NCBI RefSeq assembly: GCF_028548395.1
Contig: NZ_JAQQLA010000011.1
Coordinates: 6,919 to 70,918 of the forward strand
Reading direction: 5' to 3'
Origin: Vogesella indigofera
GTDB taxonomy: Bacteria; Pseudomonadota; Gammaproteobacteria; Burkholderiales; Chromobacteriaceae
Length of the DNA stretch: 64,000 nt
This document shows positions 42,985 to 51,414 of this stretch, in pieces; position 1 is the first letter of the stretch, and each line of letters begins with the position of its first letter. Below the pieces are notes generated by a model that was not told where the DNA came from, did not search any database, and saw only the letters and a program-made list of their open reading frames with translations. The translations under genes and the position numbers were made by a program.

Positions 42985-44028
42985 TCAGGCGCGCTGTTTT
43001 CTGGCCTGTTTCACCACATACATTTCGCTGTCGGCCAGATGGACGGCGTCGGCGCTGCGCAGTCCGAACGGGGCGAGCGGCACGACACCGACACTGGCCC
43101 CGCTGTAGGCGACGCGGTGACCGGCCACCTGGTAGTCGCCGGCTGTCAGAGCCGACAGCCGCTGTTGCAGCGCGCGCGCCGCGCTGGCCGGCTCGCCGGT
43201 GGTAATCAGTGCTCCCGGCACGCCGCCACTCGTCCATGCCGGCCCCGGGCCGATGAACAGAAACTCGTCCCCGCCCATCCGCCCCAGCATTTCCGTCGCG
43301 CGCAAGCCGGATTGCAGGCGTTGCGCGATCGCCTGCAGGAAGTCGTCGCCGGCCTGGTGGCCGTGGCGGTCGTTGATCTGCTTGAAACCGTCAAGGTCGA
43401 TCACCCCGACCAGGATGCTGCTGCCGGTGCGCACCGCCTGCGCCAGCAGCCGTTCCAGTTCGTCGAACAGTGCGCGGCGGTTGGGCAGCGCGGTCAGCGG
43501 GTCGGTCAGCGCATAGCTGGCCAGTTGGGCGTTGGCGCGCTGCAGGTTTTCCAGCAGCATTTCCCGCTCGATGAAGTTGGCCGCGATGTTGGCAAACAGT
43601 TGCAGCAGCGTTTCGGTTTCGGCGCTGATCGTCACCGCGCGGACGCTGGCGGCGCACAAGGTGCCCAGCAGCCCGCCGTCAGCGCTGCGCACCGGTGCGC
43701 TGATGTAACTCTTGATGCCGAGCTGGCGCGCCGCGTCGGAATCGCCCCACAACGTACTGACCTGGTTGGTCGACAGGGTGCCGGAGTCCAGTGAGCGCTT
43801 GCACAAGGTGTCTTCCCACGGCACGCTCAGCCCTTCCGGGATCTGCATCTCACCACTGTTGCGCGCATAGCGCACATGCTGCAGGCCTAGTCCCAGCTCG
43901 ATATTGGTGAGGTAGGTGGACTCCATGCCGGTGATGCTGCCCAGCATCTCGAGCACCGGGCGAATCAGCTGATCAATGGTCCGGGCCGTATTCAGGGACA
44001 GCGAGAGTTGCGAGAGGATCGGGTCCAT
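42985..44028 (-). CDS. GAF-GGDEF diguanylate cyclase
   Basis: Predicted cytosolic c-di-GMP synthase of 347 residues. An N-terminal GAF domain (about 1-160, with IKSYISAPVRSADGGLLGTLCA) precedes a GGDEF domain with the intact motif GGDEF at 252-256. The I-site position reads RATE in place of RxxD, so product inhibition may be weak or absent. I chose ATG 44028; a TTG 15 bases upstream is also in frame. No membrane helix is visible. The signal is unknown. Confidence 0.88.
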   Translation of the reverse strand: MDPILSQLSLSLNTARTIDQLIRPVLEMLGSITGMESTYLTNIELGLGLQHVRYARNSGEMQIPEGLSVPWEDTLCKRSLDSGTLSTNQVSTLWGDSDAARQLGIKSYISAPVRSADGGLLGTLCAASVRAVTISAETETLLQLFANIAANFIEREMLLENLQRANAQLASYALTDPLTALPNRRALFDELERLLAQAVRTGSSILVGVIDLDGFKQINDRHGHQAGDDFLQAIAQRLQSGLRATEMLGRMGGDEFLFIGPGPAWTSGGVPGALITTGEPASAARALQQRLSALTAGDYQVAGHRVAYSGASVGVVPLAPFGLRSADAVHLADSEMYVVKQARKQRA

Positions 44029-44296
44029 GCCGAACAGCCTCAACGAAGTTGCGATTGCTGCGCACTGTAGCGGAACATGCGATTGAAATATAGCGCTCAG
44101 GCAAGAACGCTTTGCCGCGCACCCGCCGCGACGCCGGCCATAGCAGCCGTCGTGCGTCAGCGTGTCGGGTCATGTCTCGCCCCGGCGCCGCAATGAACTG
44201 GCCGGCCCCGCGTTTTATTGCGCCAGCCCAAGGCCGGCCATCACGCCGTGTGGCACACTGCGGCCAACCTTTGTCATCAAGAAAGCGGGGCTTGTG

Positions 44297-44770
44297 ATGT
44301 GGAATGACTATGCCATCGCCCGCGCGTTGCACGTGCTGGCAATCGTGATGTGGGTCGGCGGCGTCGGCTTTGTCACCACGGTGCTGATTCCGGCCATCGG
44401 CCGCCGCTTCGCTCCCGACCAGCAGTACGCGATGTTCGAGGACGTCGAGCACCGCTTCGGCGCGCAGGCGCGGCTGTGGGTGCTGCTGGCGCTGGCCAGC
44501 GGCGCGTGGATGCTGCACGCCAGCGATGGCTGGGCGCGGCTGCTGGACACCGGCTGGCTGCAGCTGATGCTGGTGGCGTGGCTACCCTTCCTGCTGATGC
44601 TGTTCGTGCTGGAGCCGTTCTTCATCCACCGCTGGCTGAAGCGGCGCGCGCAGCGCGACCCGGCCGGCACCCTGCGCCTGCTGCAGCGGCTGCACGTGGT
44701 GCTGCTGGCGCTGACGCTGAGCGCACTGCTGGCCGGCGTGGTCGGCGCCCATGGCGGCTGGCGCTTCTGA
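44297..44770 (+). CDS. CopD-like four-helix membrane protein
   Basis: A 157-residue inner-membrane protein with four predicted helices, a histidine in the first (ARALHVLAIVMWVGGVGF) and another in the last (LLQRLHVVLLALTLSALLAG). This pattern is shared with the CopD/DUF-type copper-resistance superfamily of putative heme or copper membrane proteins. The ATG at 44297 gives the natural N-terminus; the frame extends upstream without meaning. Repeat word at 44258-44271, just upstream. Function is unproven. Confidence 0.72.
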   Translation: MWNDYAIARALHVLAIVMWVGGVGFVTTVLIPAIGRRFAPDQQYAMFEDVEHRFGAQARLWVLLALASGAWMLHASDGWARLLDTGWLQLMLVAWLPFLLMLFVLEPFFIHRWLKRRAQRDPAGTLRLLQRLHVVLLALTLSALLAGVVGAHGGWRF

Positions 44771-44848
44771 CGCCTTATCGCCTGCCGGCAGCGGCCGCGC
44801 GCCGGCTTTGCGTTATGCTAGAAGGATCGTCCTTCCGACCCCGACACC

Positions 44849-45793
44849 ATGCCTGCCGTCCCTTGCCCGCCGCCACTTGACCACTCCCGCCCCGACGGCC
44901 GCGCCGCGCGCTGGCTGCTGGCCACGCGCCCGGCCTTCCTGACCCTGACGCTGGGCGGTGTGCTGCTCGGCATCGCAGGCAGTGGCGGCGACGCACTGTG
45001 GCAACGTTGGCCGCAAGCGGCGCTGGCGCTGCTGCTGGCCTTGCTGTGTCACGCCGCGGTCAATGTCATCAACGATGTGGCCGACCACGACAACGGCAGC
45101 GATGCGGCCAACGTGGCGCGGCAGTTTCCGTTTACCGGCGGCAGCCGCGTGATCCAGAACGCGCTGCTCAGCCGCCGCGACATGGCGCGGCTGGCGCAGG
45201 GGCTGTTTGCGCTGGTGATCGGCGGCGGCCTGCTGCTGGTGTGGCTGAGCGGGCCGTGGCTGCTGGCCATCGGCGTGATCGGCGTGCTACTGGGCTGGGG
45301 CTACTCGGCGCCGCCGCTGCGGCTGAACAGCCGTGGCTTGGGCGAGCTGTGCGTGCTGCTGTGCTTCACCCTGCTGCCGCTGGGCGCGCAGGTGCTGCTG
45401 CGCGGCGCGCCGTCGCTGTCCTTGCTGGCCGCGGCCTTGCCCTACGGCCTGCTGGCCACCGCGCTGCTGTACATCAACCAGTTCCCGGATCGCGACGCCG
45501 ACGCACTGGCCGGCAAACGCCACTGGGTGGTGCGGCTGGCGCCGCAGCAGGCGCGCTACGGCTACCCGCTGCTGCTGGCGCTGGCCTTGCTGAGCCTGCT
45601 GGCGGCGATCGCCGCCGGCCTGCTGCCGCTGCGGGCCGCGCTGCTGTTGCCGCTGTGGGCGTTGCCGGCACGGGCGGCCGTCACGCTGTGGCACAATGCC
45701 GCGCAACCGGCGCGACTGCGTCCCGCCCTGATCCAGACCATTGCCGCGGCCAACCTGTATCCGCTGGCGCTGGCCGTCATCCTGTCCTGTTAA
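44849..45793 (+). CDS. UbiA-family prenyltransferase (MenA-like)
   Basis: Membrane prenyltransferase of 314 residues that would join a polyprenyl diphosphate to an aromatic acceptor. Both aspartate-rich motifs are present: NDVADHDNGSD (about residues 75-85) and NQFPDRDADALAGK (about 210-223), embedded in about eight hydrophobic helices. The sequence suits the MenA/1,4-dihydroxy-2-naphthoate type better than UbiA proper, but no menaquinone genes are near, so the acceptor is uncertain. A repeat word with one mismatch (45003-45016) encodes RWPQA. Confidence 0.78.
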   Translation: MPAVPCPPPLDHSRPDGRAARWLLATRPAFLTLTLGGVLLGIAGSGGDALWQRWPQAALALLLALLCHAAVNVINDVADHDNGSDAANVARQFPFTGGSRVIQNALLSRRDMARLAQGLFALVIGGGLLLVWLSGPWLLAIGVIGVLLGWGYSAPPLRLNSRGLGELCVLLCFTLLPLGAQVLLRGAPSLSLLAAALPYGLLATALLYINQFPDRDADALAGKRHWVVRLAPQQARYGYPLLLALALLSLLAAIAAGLLPLRAALLLPLWALPARAAVTLWHNAAQPARLRPALIQTIAAANLYPLALAVILSC

Positions 45794-45829
45794 GCGCCGC
45801 GCTGCGGCCAACCTTTTGAAAGCCCCGAA

Positions 45830-46423
45830 ATGATCGGACGACTCACCGGCACCCTGCTCGAAAAACTGCCACCGCAAATCACCGTCGACGTGAACGGCGT
45901 CGGCTACGACGTGGACGTGACCATGACCACCTTCTACCAGCTGCCGGCGCTGGGGCAGAAGACCACGCTGTTCACCCACCTGGTGGTGCGCGAGGACGCC
46001 CACCTGCTGTACGGCTTCGGCAGCCGCGACGAGCGCGAAACCTTCCGCCAGCTGATCAAGATCACCGGCGTCGGCGCCAAGATCGCGCTGGCCATCCTGT
46101 CCGGCATGACCGCCGACGAGCTGGCGATCGCGGTGGCCAGCGAAGACATCAAGCGCCTGTCCAGCGTGCCCGGCATCGGCAAGAAAACCGCCGAGCGGCT
46201 GGTGCTGGAGCTGCGCGGCAAGCTGGCCACCGGCGGCAACCTCACCGTGCCCGGCGGCCTGCCGTTTGCCGCCACGCCGGACGAAAAGAGCGACATCGTG
46301 AACGCGCTGCTGGCGCTGGGCTACAACGAAAAAGAGGCCGCCGCGGCCACCAAGGGCTTGCCGGCGGAGGTCACCGTCAGCGACGGCGTACGGCTGGCGC
46401 TGAAAAACCTGATGAAAGGCTAA
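45830..46423 (+). CDS. ruvA: Holliday junction branch-migration protein RuvA
   Basis: Tetrameric DNA-junction-binding subunit of RuvAB. The 197-residue protein has the N-terminal OB fold ([28 protein letters not shown]), two helix-hairpin-helix motifs ([16 protein letters not shown] and [19 protein letters not shown]) and the C-terminal domain that contacts RuvB ([15 protein letters not shown]). An exact repeat word (45802-45815) lies just upstream. It starts 36 bases after the prenyltransferase gene. Confidence 0.97.
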   Translation: MIGRLTGTLLEKLPPQITVDVNGVGYDVDVTMTTFYQLPALGQKTTLFTHLVVREDAHLLYGFGSRDERETFRQLIKITGVGAKIALAILSGMTADELAIAVASEDIKRLSSVPGIGKKTAERLVLELRGKLATGGNLTVPGGLPFAATPDEKSDIVNALLALGYNEKEAAAATKGLPAEVTVSDGVRLALKNLMKG

Positions 46424-46426
46424 GGT

Positions 46427-47173
46427 ATGGACAAGGTGCTGCTGGTCACCGGTGCCAGTCGTGGCATCGGCGCCGCCACCGCACTGCTGGCGGCGCAGCG
46501 CGGCTACGCGGTGGCGGTGAACTACCACCGCAACCAGGCGGCCGCCGAGGCGGTGGTGGCCGCCATTCACGCCGGCGGCGGTCGCGCGGTGGCGATTGCG
46601 GCCAACGTGGCCGATGAAATCGACGTGCAGCGCCTGTTCGCCGAGACCGAGCTGGCGCTGGGGCCGCTGACGGCGCTGGTCAACAACGCCGGCGTGCTGG
46701 AGCAGCAGATGCGGCTCGATGAAATGAGCGTGGCCCGCTGGCAGCGCATCCTGACCACCAACGTCATCGGCCCGCTGCTGTGCTGCCGCGAGGCGGTAAA
46801 GCGGCTGTCCACCCGTCACGGCGGGCAGGGCGGCGCCATCGTCAACGTGTCCTCGGCCGCCGCGCGGTTGGGCTCGGCCGGCGAATACGTGGACTACGCC
46901 GCCAGCAAGGGCGCGCTGGACACGCTGACCATCGGGCTGGCGAAGGAAGTAGCCGGCGAGGGCATCCGCGTCAACGCGGTGCGCCCCGGTTTCATCTACA
47001 CCGACATGCACGCCGACGGCGGCGAGCCGGGCCGCGTCGAGCGCGTCAAAGGCGCGGTACCGCTGCAACGCGGCGGCCAGCCGCAGGAAGTGGCGGAGGC
47101 GATCCTGTGGCTGCTGTCCGACGCCGCCTCGTTCACCACCGGCAGTTTCATCGATGTCGCCGGCGGCCGCTGA
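46427..47173 (+). CDS. short-chain dehydrogenase/reductase (SDR family)
   Basis: NAD(P)-dependent oxidoreductase of 248 residues with the classical SDR pattern: cofactor motif TGASRGIG (8-15), structural NNAG (about 85-88), active-site Ser in NVSSAAARLGS and YVDYAASK with the catalytic Tyr and Lys. The arginine after the second strand (NYHRNQ) favours NADP(H). It starts 3 bases after ruvA. The end FTTGSFIDVAGGR is typical. Substrate unknown. Confidence 0.88.
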   Translation: MDKVLLVTGASRGIGAATALLAAQRGYAVAVNYHRNQAAAEAVVAAIHAGGGRAVAIAANVADEIDVQRLFAETELALGPLTALVNNAGVLEQQMRLDEMSVARWQRILTTNVIGPLLCCREAVKRLSTRHGGQGGAIVNVSSAAARLGSAGEYVDYAASKGALDTLTIGLAKEVAGEGIRVNAVRPGFIYTDMHADGGEPGRVERVKGAVPLQRGGQPQEVAEAILWLLSDAASFTTGSFIDVAGGR

Positions 47174-47206
47174 GCGCGCCGCGGCATCGTCAACAAGGGG
47201 AAAACC

Positions 47207-47989
47207 ATGGCCAACGTAGCGGTACTGATCGACGCGGACAACGTGTCGCCGGGCTGGATCGAGGACGTGCTGGAAGAAGCCGGCAAGCTGGGCGTGCTGG
47301 CGCTGAAACGGGTATACGGCGACTTCAGCCGTCACGACAAGGCGTGGCGCGACCTGTGCGCGCGCTTTGCCATCCACCCGATCCAGCAGTTCCCGAACAC
47401 CAAGGGCAAGAACGCGTCCGACATCACGCTGGTGATCGACGCGATGGACATGCTGCACTCCGGCCGCTACCACAGCTTCTGCCTGGTCTCCAGCGACAGC
47501 GATTTTTCGCGGCTGGCGACGCGGCTGCGCGAGGACGGGCTGGAGGTGTGGGGCTTCGGCGAGGAGAAGACGCCGTCGGCCTTCGTCAATGCCTGCAGCA
47601 AGTTCGTGTACGTGGAAGTGCTGGCGCTGAGCGACGAGGCCAAGGCGGAGGAGAGCGCGGCCAAGGAGGGCGACGGCGCGCGTGGTAGCGGCAAACCGGC
47701 GCCGGCGGCGCGGGTGTTGCGGCCGCTGGACAAGAAGCTGCGCGCGCAATTCCAGAAGGGCATCGAGAGCATGGACGACGACGAGGGCTGGGCCGACCTC
47801 GGCGGCGTCGGCAGCCTGCTCGGCCAGTGGATGCCGGACTTCGACCCGCGCAACTACGGCTTTGCCAAGCTGTCCGAGCTGGTGCTGAAGTCGGGCTGGT
47901 TCGAGGTCCGCAAGGCCAGCAGCGGCCGCGGCGGGGTGTCGATCCGCCTCAAGCCGGGCAATGGCGGCGGGCGCAAGTCGGCCAAGTAA
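47207..47989 (+). CDS. NYN-domain protein with C-terminal LOTUS/OST-HTH domain (LabA-like)
   Basis: Probable RNA-acting protein of 260 residues. The N-terminal NYN/PIN-like nuclease domain has the acidic residues IDADNVSP, KNASDITLVIDAMD and SSDSDFSRLATRLRE. A charged linker (about 145-165) leads to a C-terminal LOTUS/OST-HTH-like domain with DLGGVGSLLGQWMPDFDPRNYGFAKLSELV. This architecture is known in bacteria and eukaryotes, where LOTUS domains bind RNA or G-quadruplexes. The target is unknown. Its own GGGGAAA ribosome-binding site lies before the ATG. Confidence 0.85.
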   Translation: MANVAVLIDADNVSPGWIEDVLEEAGKLGVLALKRVYGDFSRHDKAWRDLCARFAIHPIQQFPNTKGKNASDITLVIDAMDMLHSGRYHSFCLVSSDSDFSRLATRLREDGLEVWGFGEEKTPSAFVNACSKFVYVEVLALSDEAKAEESAAKEGDGARGSGKPAPAARVLRPLDKKLRAQFQKGIESMDDDEGWADLGGVGSLLGQWMPDFDPRNYGFAKLSELVLKSGWFEVRKASSGRGGVSIRLKPGNGGGRKSAK

Positions 47990-48024
47990 GGCGCTTGCCG
48001 CACCATGCCGGCACCAGCCGGGAA

Positions 48025-48055
48025 AAAACCGCAGCGTGAGGCACGCTGCGGTTTT
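48025..48055 (+). terminator. terminator of the NYN gene
   Basis: AAAACCGCAGCGT and ACGCTGCGGTTTT pair around GAGGC and end in TTTTTG. It lies 35 bases after the stop codon and is followed at once by a palindromic pair of repeat words. Confidence 0.9.
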
Positions 48056-48058
48056 TGT

Positions 48059-48080
48059 TTGCGGCCAACGTTGGCCGCAG
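48059..48080. repeat. palindromic pair of repeat words sharing AACGTT
   Basis: TTGCGGCCAACGTTGGCCGCAG joins two back-to-back copies of the word that share the central AACGTT. It is placed 5 bases after the end of ribB (minus strand) and next to the NYN terminator, so it may help terminate ribB. Confidence 0.7.
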
Positions 48081-48084
48081 ACCT

Positions 48085-48717
48085 TTACGGCTGTTCGCGC
48101 GCCAGCCATTGCACCAGCTCGGCCACCGTCAGTTGCGGCAGCTGGTGCTGCGCGGCGTAGGCGTCCAGTTCGGCGCCGCGCATCATGCTGCCGTCCGGGT
48201 TCATCAGCTCGCACAGCACGCCGGCCGGGCTGAAACCGGCCAGCCGCGCCAGCTCGACGGCGGATTCGGTATGGCCGCGGCGTTCGCGCACGCCGCCGGC
48301 TCGGGCGATCAGCGGGTAGACGTGGCCGGGGCGGGCGAGGTCGGCGGGCTGGGCATCCGGCGCGATGGCGGCGCGGATGGTGGTGACGCGGTCGGCGGCG
48401 GACACGCCGGTAGTCACGCCCTCGGCGGCCTCGATGCTGACGGTGAAGGCGGTGCCGTAGCGGCTGCCGTTGTCGGCCACCATCGGCGGTAACTGCAGCC
48501 GCGCGGCGTGCTCGGGTGTCAGGCACAGGCAGACGATGCCGCTGCAATCGCGGATCAGGCGCGCCATTTCCGGCACCGTCAGTGCGTCGGCGGCCAGGAT
48601 CAGGTCGGCCTCGTTTTCGCGGTCGTGGTCGTCGGCGACGATCACCGGCTTGCCGGCGCGCAGCGCGTCCAGCGCGGCGTGGAGGCGCAGGGAAAGGATA
48701 TCGGTGTGGGCATTCAT
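48085..48717 (-). CDS. ribB: 3,4-dihydroxy-2-butanone-4-phosphate synthase RibB
   Basis: Makes the four-carbon unit of riboflavin from ribulose-5-phosphate. The 210-residue protein has [20 protein letters not shown] with the acidic metal-binding cluster, [12 protein letters not shown], the central [13 protein letters not shown] and the active-site GHVYPL and [13 protein letters not shown] segments. It is a stand-alone RibB without the GTP cyclohydrolase II domain. An FMN riboswitch precedes it, so expression should fall when FMN is abundant. Confidence 0.95.
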   Translation of the reverse strand: MNAHTDILSLRLHAALDALRAGKPVIVADDHDRENEADLILAADALTVPEMARLIRDCSGIVCLCLTPEHAARLQLPPMVADNGSRYGTAFTVSIEAAEGVTTGVSAADRVTTIRAAIAPDAQPADLARPGHVYPLIARAGGVRERRGHTESAVELARLAGFSPAGVLCELMNPDGSMMRGAELDAYAAQHQLPQLTVAELVQWLAREQP

Positions 48718-48850
48718 GGATAACGGTCCTCAAATCAGCTAGTGAGAAACACGTCACGGGGCGTGAAGCGGCGAGCCTTGCGGCCAACCTGGGGCGCACG
48801 GCGTGCGCGGACAGCACCACCCGCCGCCAGCTGGCGTGCGGGGAATGGCG

Positions 48851-48992
48851 TCATCTTCTTTCATCCGGACTGTAACCGTCGGCTCTGGCATCGCACCAGA
48901 TCTGCTGACCTTTTGCCGGGCGGCAAAAGCGCTCGCGGGCTCGGCTGCGCAGGCAGCCATACCGCCGGTGGGGAATTGCACCCCGCCCTGAA
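48851..48992 (-). promoter_or_regulatory. FMN riboswitch (RFN element) controlling ribB
   Basis: Read on the minus strand, the region has the conserved RFN blocks in order: AGGGCGGGGTGCAATTCCCC, ACCGGCGGTATG, AGCCCGCGAGC, CAGATCTGGTGCGATGCCAG, AGCCGACGGTTACAGTCCGG and ATGAAAGAAGATG. The aptamer ends about 133 bases before ribB. A GCGCACGGCGTGCGC hairpin and one repeat word (48778-48791) lie between. No clear T-run follows the hairpin, so control may act on translation initiation or through a less obvious terminator. Confidence 0.95.
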
Positions 48993-49000
48993 GACGTCGC

Positions 49001-49022
49001 TTGCGGCCAACGTTGGCCGCAA
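49001..49022. repeat. perfect palindrome of two repeat words upstream of the FMN riboswitch
   Basis: TTGCGGCCAACGTTGGCCGCAA is a perfect 22-base palindrome of two divergent words sharing AACGTT. It lies in the 86-base space between the riboswitch and ruvB, which are divergently transcribed, so it must sit near both promoters. Confidence 0.75.
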
Positions 49023-49078
49023 GCGGGGCACAGTATAGCAGTGGTAACATCGGGCGATTGATTCCGAGTGATAGCGAC

Positions 49079-50113
49079 ATGATCCAGACCGACAACCTGA
49101 TAGGCGGCGCGCCGGAGCGCCGCATCGTCACCCAGCAAAGCCTGTCGCAGCAGGAAGAGGCGCTGGAGCGCGCGCTGCGGCCCAAGCAGCTGGACGAGTA
49201 CGTCGGCCAGAAGAAGGCGCGCGAGCAGCTGGAAATCTTCATCGAGGCGGCGAAGAAACGCGGCGAGGCGCTCGACCACGTGCTGCTGTTCGGCCCGCCG
49301 GGCCTGGGCAAGACCACGCTGGCGCACATCGTCGCGCGCGAGATGGGCGTCAACCTGCGCCAGACCTCCGGCCCGGTGCTGGAGCGCGCCGGTGACCTGG
49401 CCGCGCTCTTGACCAACCTCGAGCCGCACGACGTGCTGTTCATCGACGAGATCCACCGCCTGAGTCCGGTGGTGGAGGAGATCCTGTACCCGGCGCTGGA
49501 GGACTACCAGATCGACATCATGATCGGCGAAGGGCCGGCGGCACGCTCGGTGAAGATCGACCTGCCGCCGTTCACGCTGGTCGGCGCCACCACCCGCGCC
49601 GGCATGCTGACCAATCCGCTGCGAGACAGATTCGGGATTGTCGCGCGGCTGGAGTTCTACACCCCGGAGGAGCTGCAGCGCATCGTGGTGCGCTCCGCCG
49701 GGCTGCTGAACGTGCCGCTGGCCGATGACGGTGCGTTCGAGGTCGCGCGTCGCTCGCGCGGCACGCCGCGTATCGCCAACCGCTTGCTGCGCCGGGTGCG
49801 CGACTATGCCGAGGTGCGCGCCGACGGCACGGTGACGGCGGCGGTGGCCGACGCGGCGCTGGCGATGCTGGACGTCGATCCGGCCGGGCTGGACGTGATG
49901 GACCGCAAATTGCTTCAGGCGATCCTGGACAAGTTCGGTGGCGGCCCGGTGGGGCTGGACAACGTCGGCGCCGCCATCGGCGAGTCGACCGACACCATCG
50001 AGGACGTGATCGAACCGTTCCTGATCCAGCAGGGCTATCTGCAGCGCACGCCGCGCGGACGGATGGCGACGGCGCTGGCGTATACCCACTTCGGGCTGCC
50101 GACCAGGGAGTAA
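49079..50113 (+). CDS. ruvB: Holliday junction helicase motor RuvB
   Basis: AAA+ motor of RuvAB branch migration. The 344-residue protein has the Walker A motif [10 protein letters not shown] (about 63-72), the Walker [10 protein letters not shown], sensor 1 [11 protein letters not shown], the arginine finger region PLRDRFGI and the C-terminal winged helix ([18 protein letters not shown]). The ATG at 49079 gives the conserved N-terminus; the frame runs further upstream across the palindromic repeat without similarity. Confidence 0.97.
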   Translation: MIQTDNLIGGAPERRIVTQQSLSQQEEALERALRPKQLDEYVGQKKAREQLEIFIEAAKKRGEALDHVLLFGPPGLGKTTLAHIVAREMGVNLRQTSGPVLERAGDLAALLTNLEPHDVLFIDEIHRLSPVVEEILYPALEDYQIDIMIGEGPAARSVKIDLPPFTLVGATTRAGMLTNPLRDRFGIVARLEFYTPEELQRIVVRSAGLLNVPLADDGAFEVARRSRGTPRIANRLLRRVRDYAEVRADGTVTAAVADAALAMLDVDPAGLDVMDRKLLQAILDKFGGGPVGLDNVGAAIGESTDTIEDVIEPFLIQQGYLQRTPRGRMATALAYTHFGLPTRE

Positions 50114-50145
50114 GCGGCGGCAGTGCCGGTTCACGAGCGAAGAGC

Positions 50146-50868
50146 ATGCAGAAAAAGCTGATTATCCGTACCGGCCGCGTCTATGCCGGCTTGCGCGCCG
50201 AGCTGGGCGATTTTGACGACTGGATCCGCCGCGAGCTGGGTGCCGATGGCGACAGCTGGCAGGTGGTCGACGTGCAGGCCGGCGAGGCGCTGCCGTCGGT
50301 GACGGAGGTGGCCGGGGCGGTGATTACCGGCTCGGCGGCGATGGTCAGCGAGCGCGCACCGTGGAGTGAGGCCACCGCCGGCTGGCTACGCAGCGCGCAT
50401 GCGGCCAACGTGCCGCTGCTGGGCATCTGCTTCGGGCACCAGTTGCTGGCCTCGGCGCTGGGCGGTGAGGTCGGCTACCACCCGCAGGGGCCGGAGGCCG
50501 GCACGGTGACGGTGCACACCACGGCCGCGGCGGCCAGCGACCCCTTGCTGTCGGCGTTGCCGGCGAGCTTTGCCGCCAACGTGATCCACTGGCAGAGCGT
50601 GCAGCGCCTACCGCCCGGCGCGGTGTGCCTGGCGCACAATACCTTCGAGCCGCACCACGCCTTCCGCCACGGTTCGGCGTGGGGCGTGCAGTTCCATCCC
50701 GAATTCAATGCCGAGGCGATGACGCGTTATCTGGCACAACTGGCGCCGTTGCTGGACAAGGCGCAGCTGTCGCTGCCGGCGCTGCAGCAGAATGTTGCAG
50801 CGACACCACATGCGGCGGCTTTATTGCAGCGTTTCGCCACCTTGCTGCCCGGGGCTGCGCAAGGTTGA
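50146..50868 (+). CDS. class I glutamine amidotransferase-like protein
   Basis: A 240-residue single-domain protein with the class I triad: Cys in LLGICFGHQLLA (about residue 95) and His in WGVQFHPEFNAE (about 181) followed by Glu two residues later. Such stand-alone proteins (GMP synthase glutaminase-like or YfeJ-like) act on glutamine or gamma-glutamyl compounds. The partner or substrate cannot be read from the sequence. It follows ruvB by 32 bases and may be co-transcribed. Confidence 0.82.
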   Translation: MQKKLIIRTGRVYAGLRAELGDFDDWIRRELGADGDSWQVVDVQAGEALPSVTEVAGAVITGSAAMVSERAPWSEATAGWLRSAHAANVPLLGICFGHQLLASALGGEVGYHPQGPEAGTVTVHTTAAAASDPLLSALPASFAANVIHWQSVQRLPPGAVCLAHNTFEPHHAFRHGSAWGVQFHPEFNAEAMTRYLAQLAPLLDKAQLSLPALQQNVAATPHAAALLQRFATLLPGAAQG

Positions 50869-50933
50869 GCACGCGGCGTACAATGCGCGCCAGATGTTTT
50901 ATTCGCTCATGATTGCTCAGGGAGTATGCAGGC

Positions 50934-51338
50934 ATGTTTTACGCCATTTTGCTGGTGACACTGGCGGTCGCCTTGGTGACGTCGATACTGGTGGTCCGTT
51001 TTTTCAACGAGGCAGTCAAGAAAATCCTGTCGCGCATTGTCGGCGATGATCTGGCCGAGGCCTGGCGCAAGTACATGAGCTTCGCCATCGTGGTGGTCGG
51101 CGTCTCCGGCGGCGTGCGCATCTGGGATCTGGAAAAGTTCGTGCCCAACGGCCGCGAATCGGCGCTGGAGCTGAACGGCGTGCGCTGGACCATCCAGATC
51201 TACCGCACCGTGATCGACACCCTGTCGCAGATCGCGTGGGTGATGCTGCTGTTCTTCCTGTGCACCATGGTCGCCTACGTGATCATGCGCGCGGTGGAGG
51301 CTCGCGCCAGCGAGCGTAACGGCAAGGCACCGGAGTAA
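50934..51338 (+). CDS. small inner-membrane protein of unknown function
   Basis: A 134-residue protein with an N-terminal helix (about 2-22), a short amphipathic segment, a second hydrophobic stretch (MSFAIVVVGVSGGV, about 50-63) and a C-terminal helix (IAWVMLLFFLCTMVAYVIM, about 100-118). The start at 50934 is supported by GGGAG 9 bases upstream; a TTG at 50913 is the alternative. I do not recognise the family. A TACAAT box at 50879-50884 may be part of its promoter. Confidence 0.65.
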   Translation: MFYAILLVTLAVALVTSILVVRFFNEAVKKILSRIVGDDLAEAWRKYMSFAIVVVGVSGGVRIWDLEKFVPNGRESALELNGVRWTIQIYRTVIDTLSQIAWVMLLFFLCTMVAYVIMRAVEARASERNGKAPE

Positions 51339-51370
51339 GCGCTACGCCGGGCCGCTCAGGCCAGCAAGCA

Positions 51371-51396
51371 AACAGGGCTGCCGCGGCAGCCCTGTT
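51371..51396. terminator. bidirectional terminator between convergent genes
   Basis: AACAGGGCTGCC and GGCAGCCCTGTT form a 12-bp stem with almost no loop beyond GC pairing; TT follows and AA precedes. It separates the 50934 membrane protein (+) from proB (-). Confidence 0.75.
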
Positions 51397-51414
51397 GTCT
51401 TGTGTGCGCCGCTG

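Noticed and set aside
42959-42990. Short direct repeat TACAGCGCTCAGG near the end of the GAF-GGDEF gene
   Set aside because: Two copies only, next to each other, with no further copies found nearby beyond the partial GCGCTCAGG near 44093; probably local slippage.
45287-48820. Open frame of 1177 codons on the minus strand across ruvA, the SDR, the NYN gene and ribB
   Set aside because: It runs through several genes with firm family motifs in other frames; its translation is Gln/Arg/His-rich and shows no domain.
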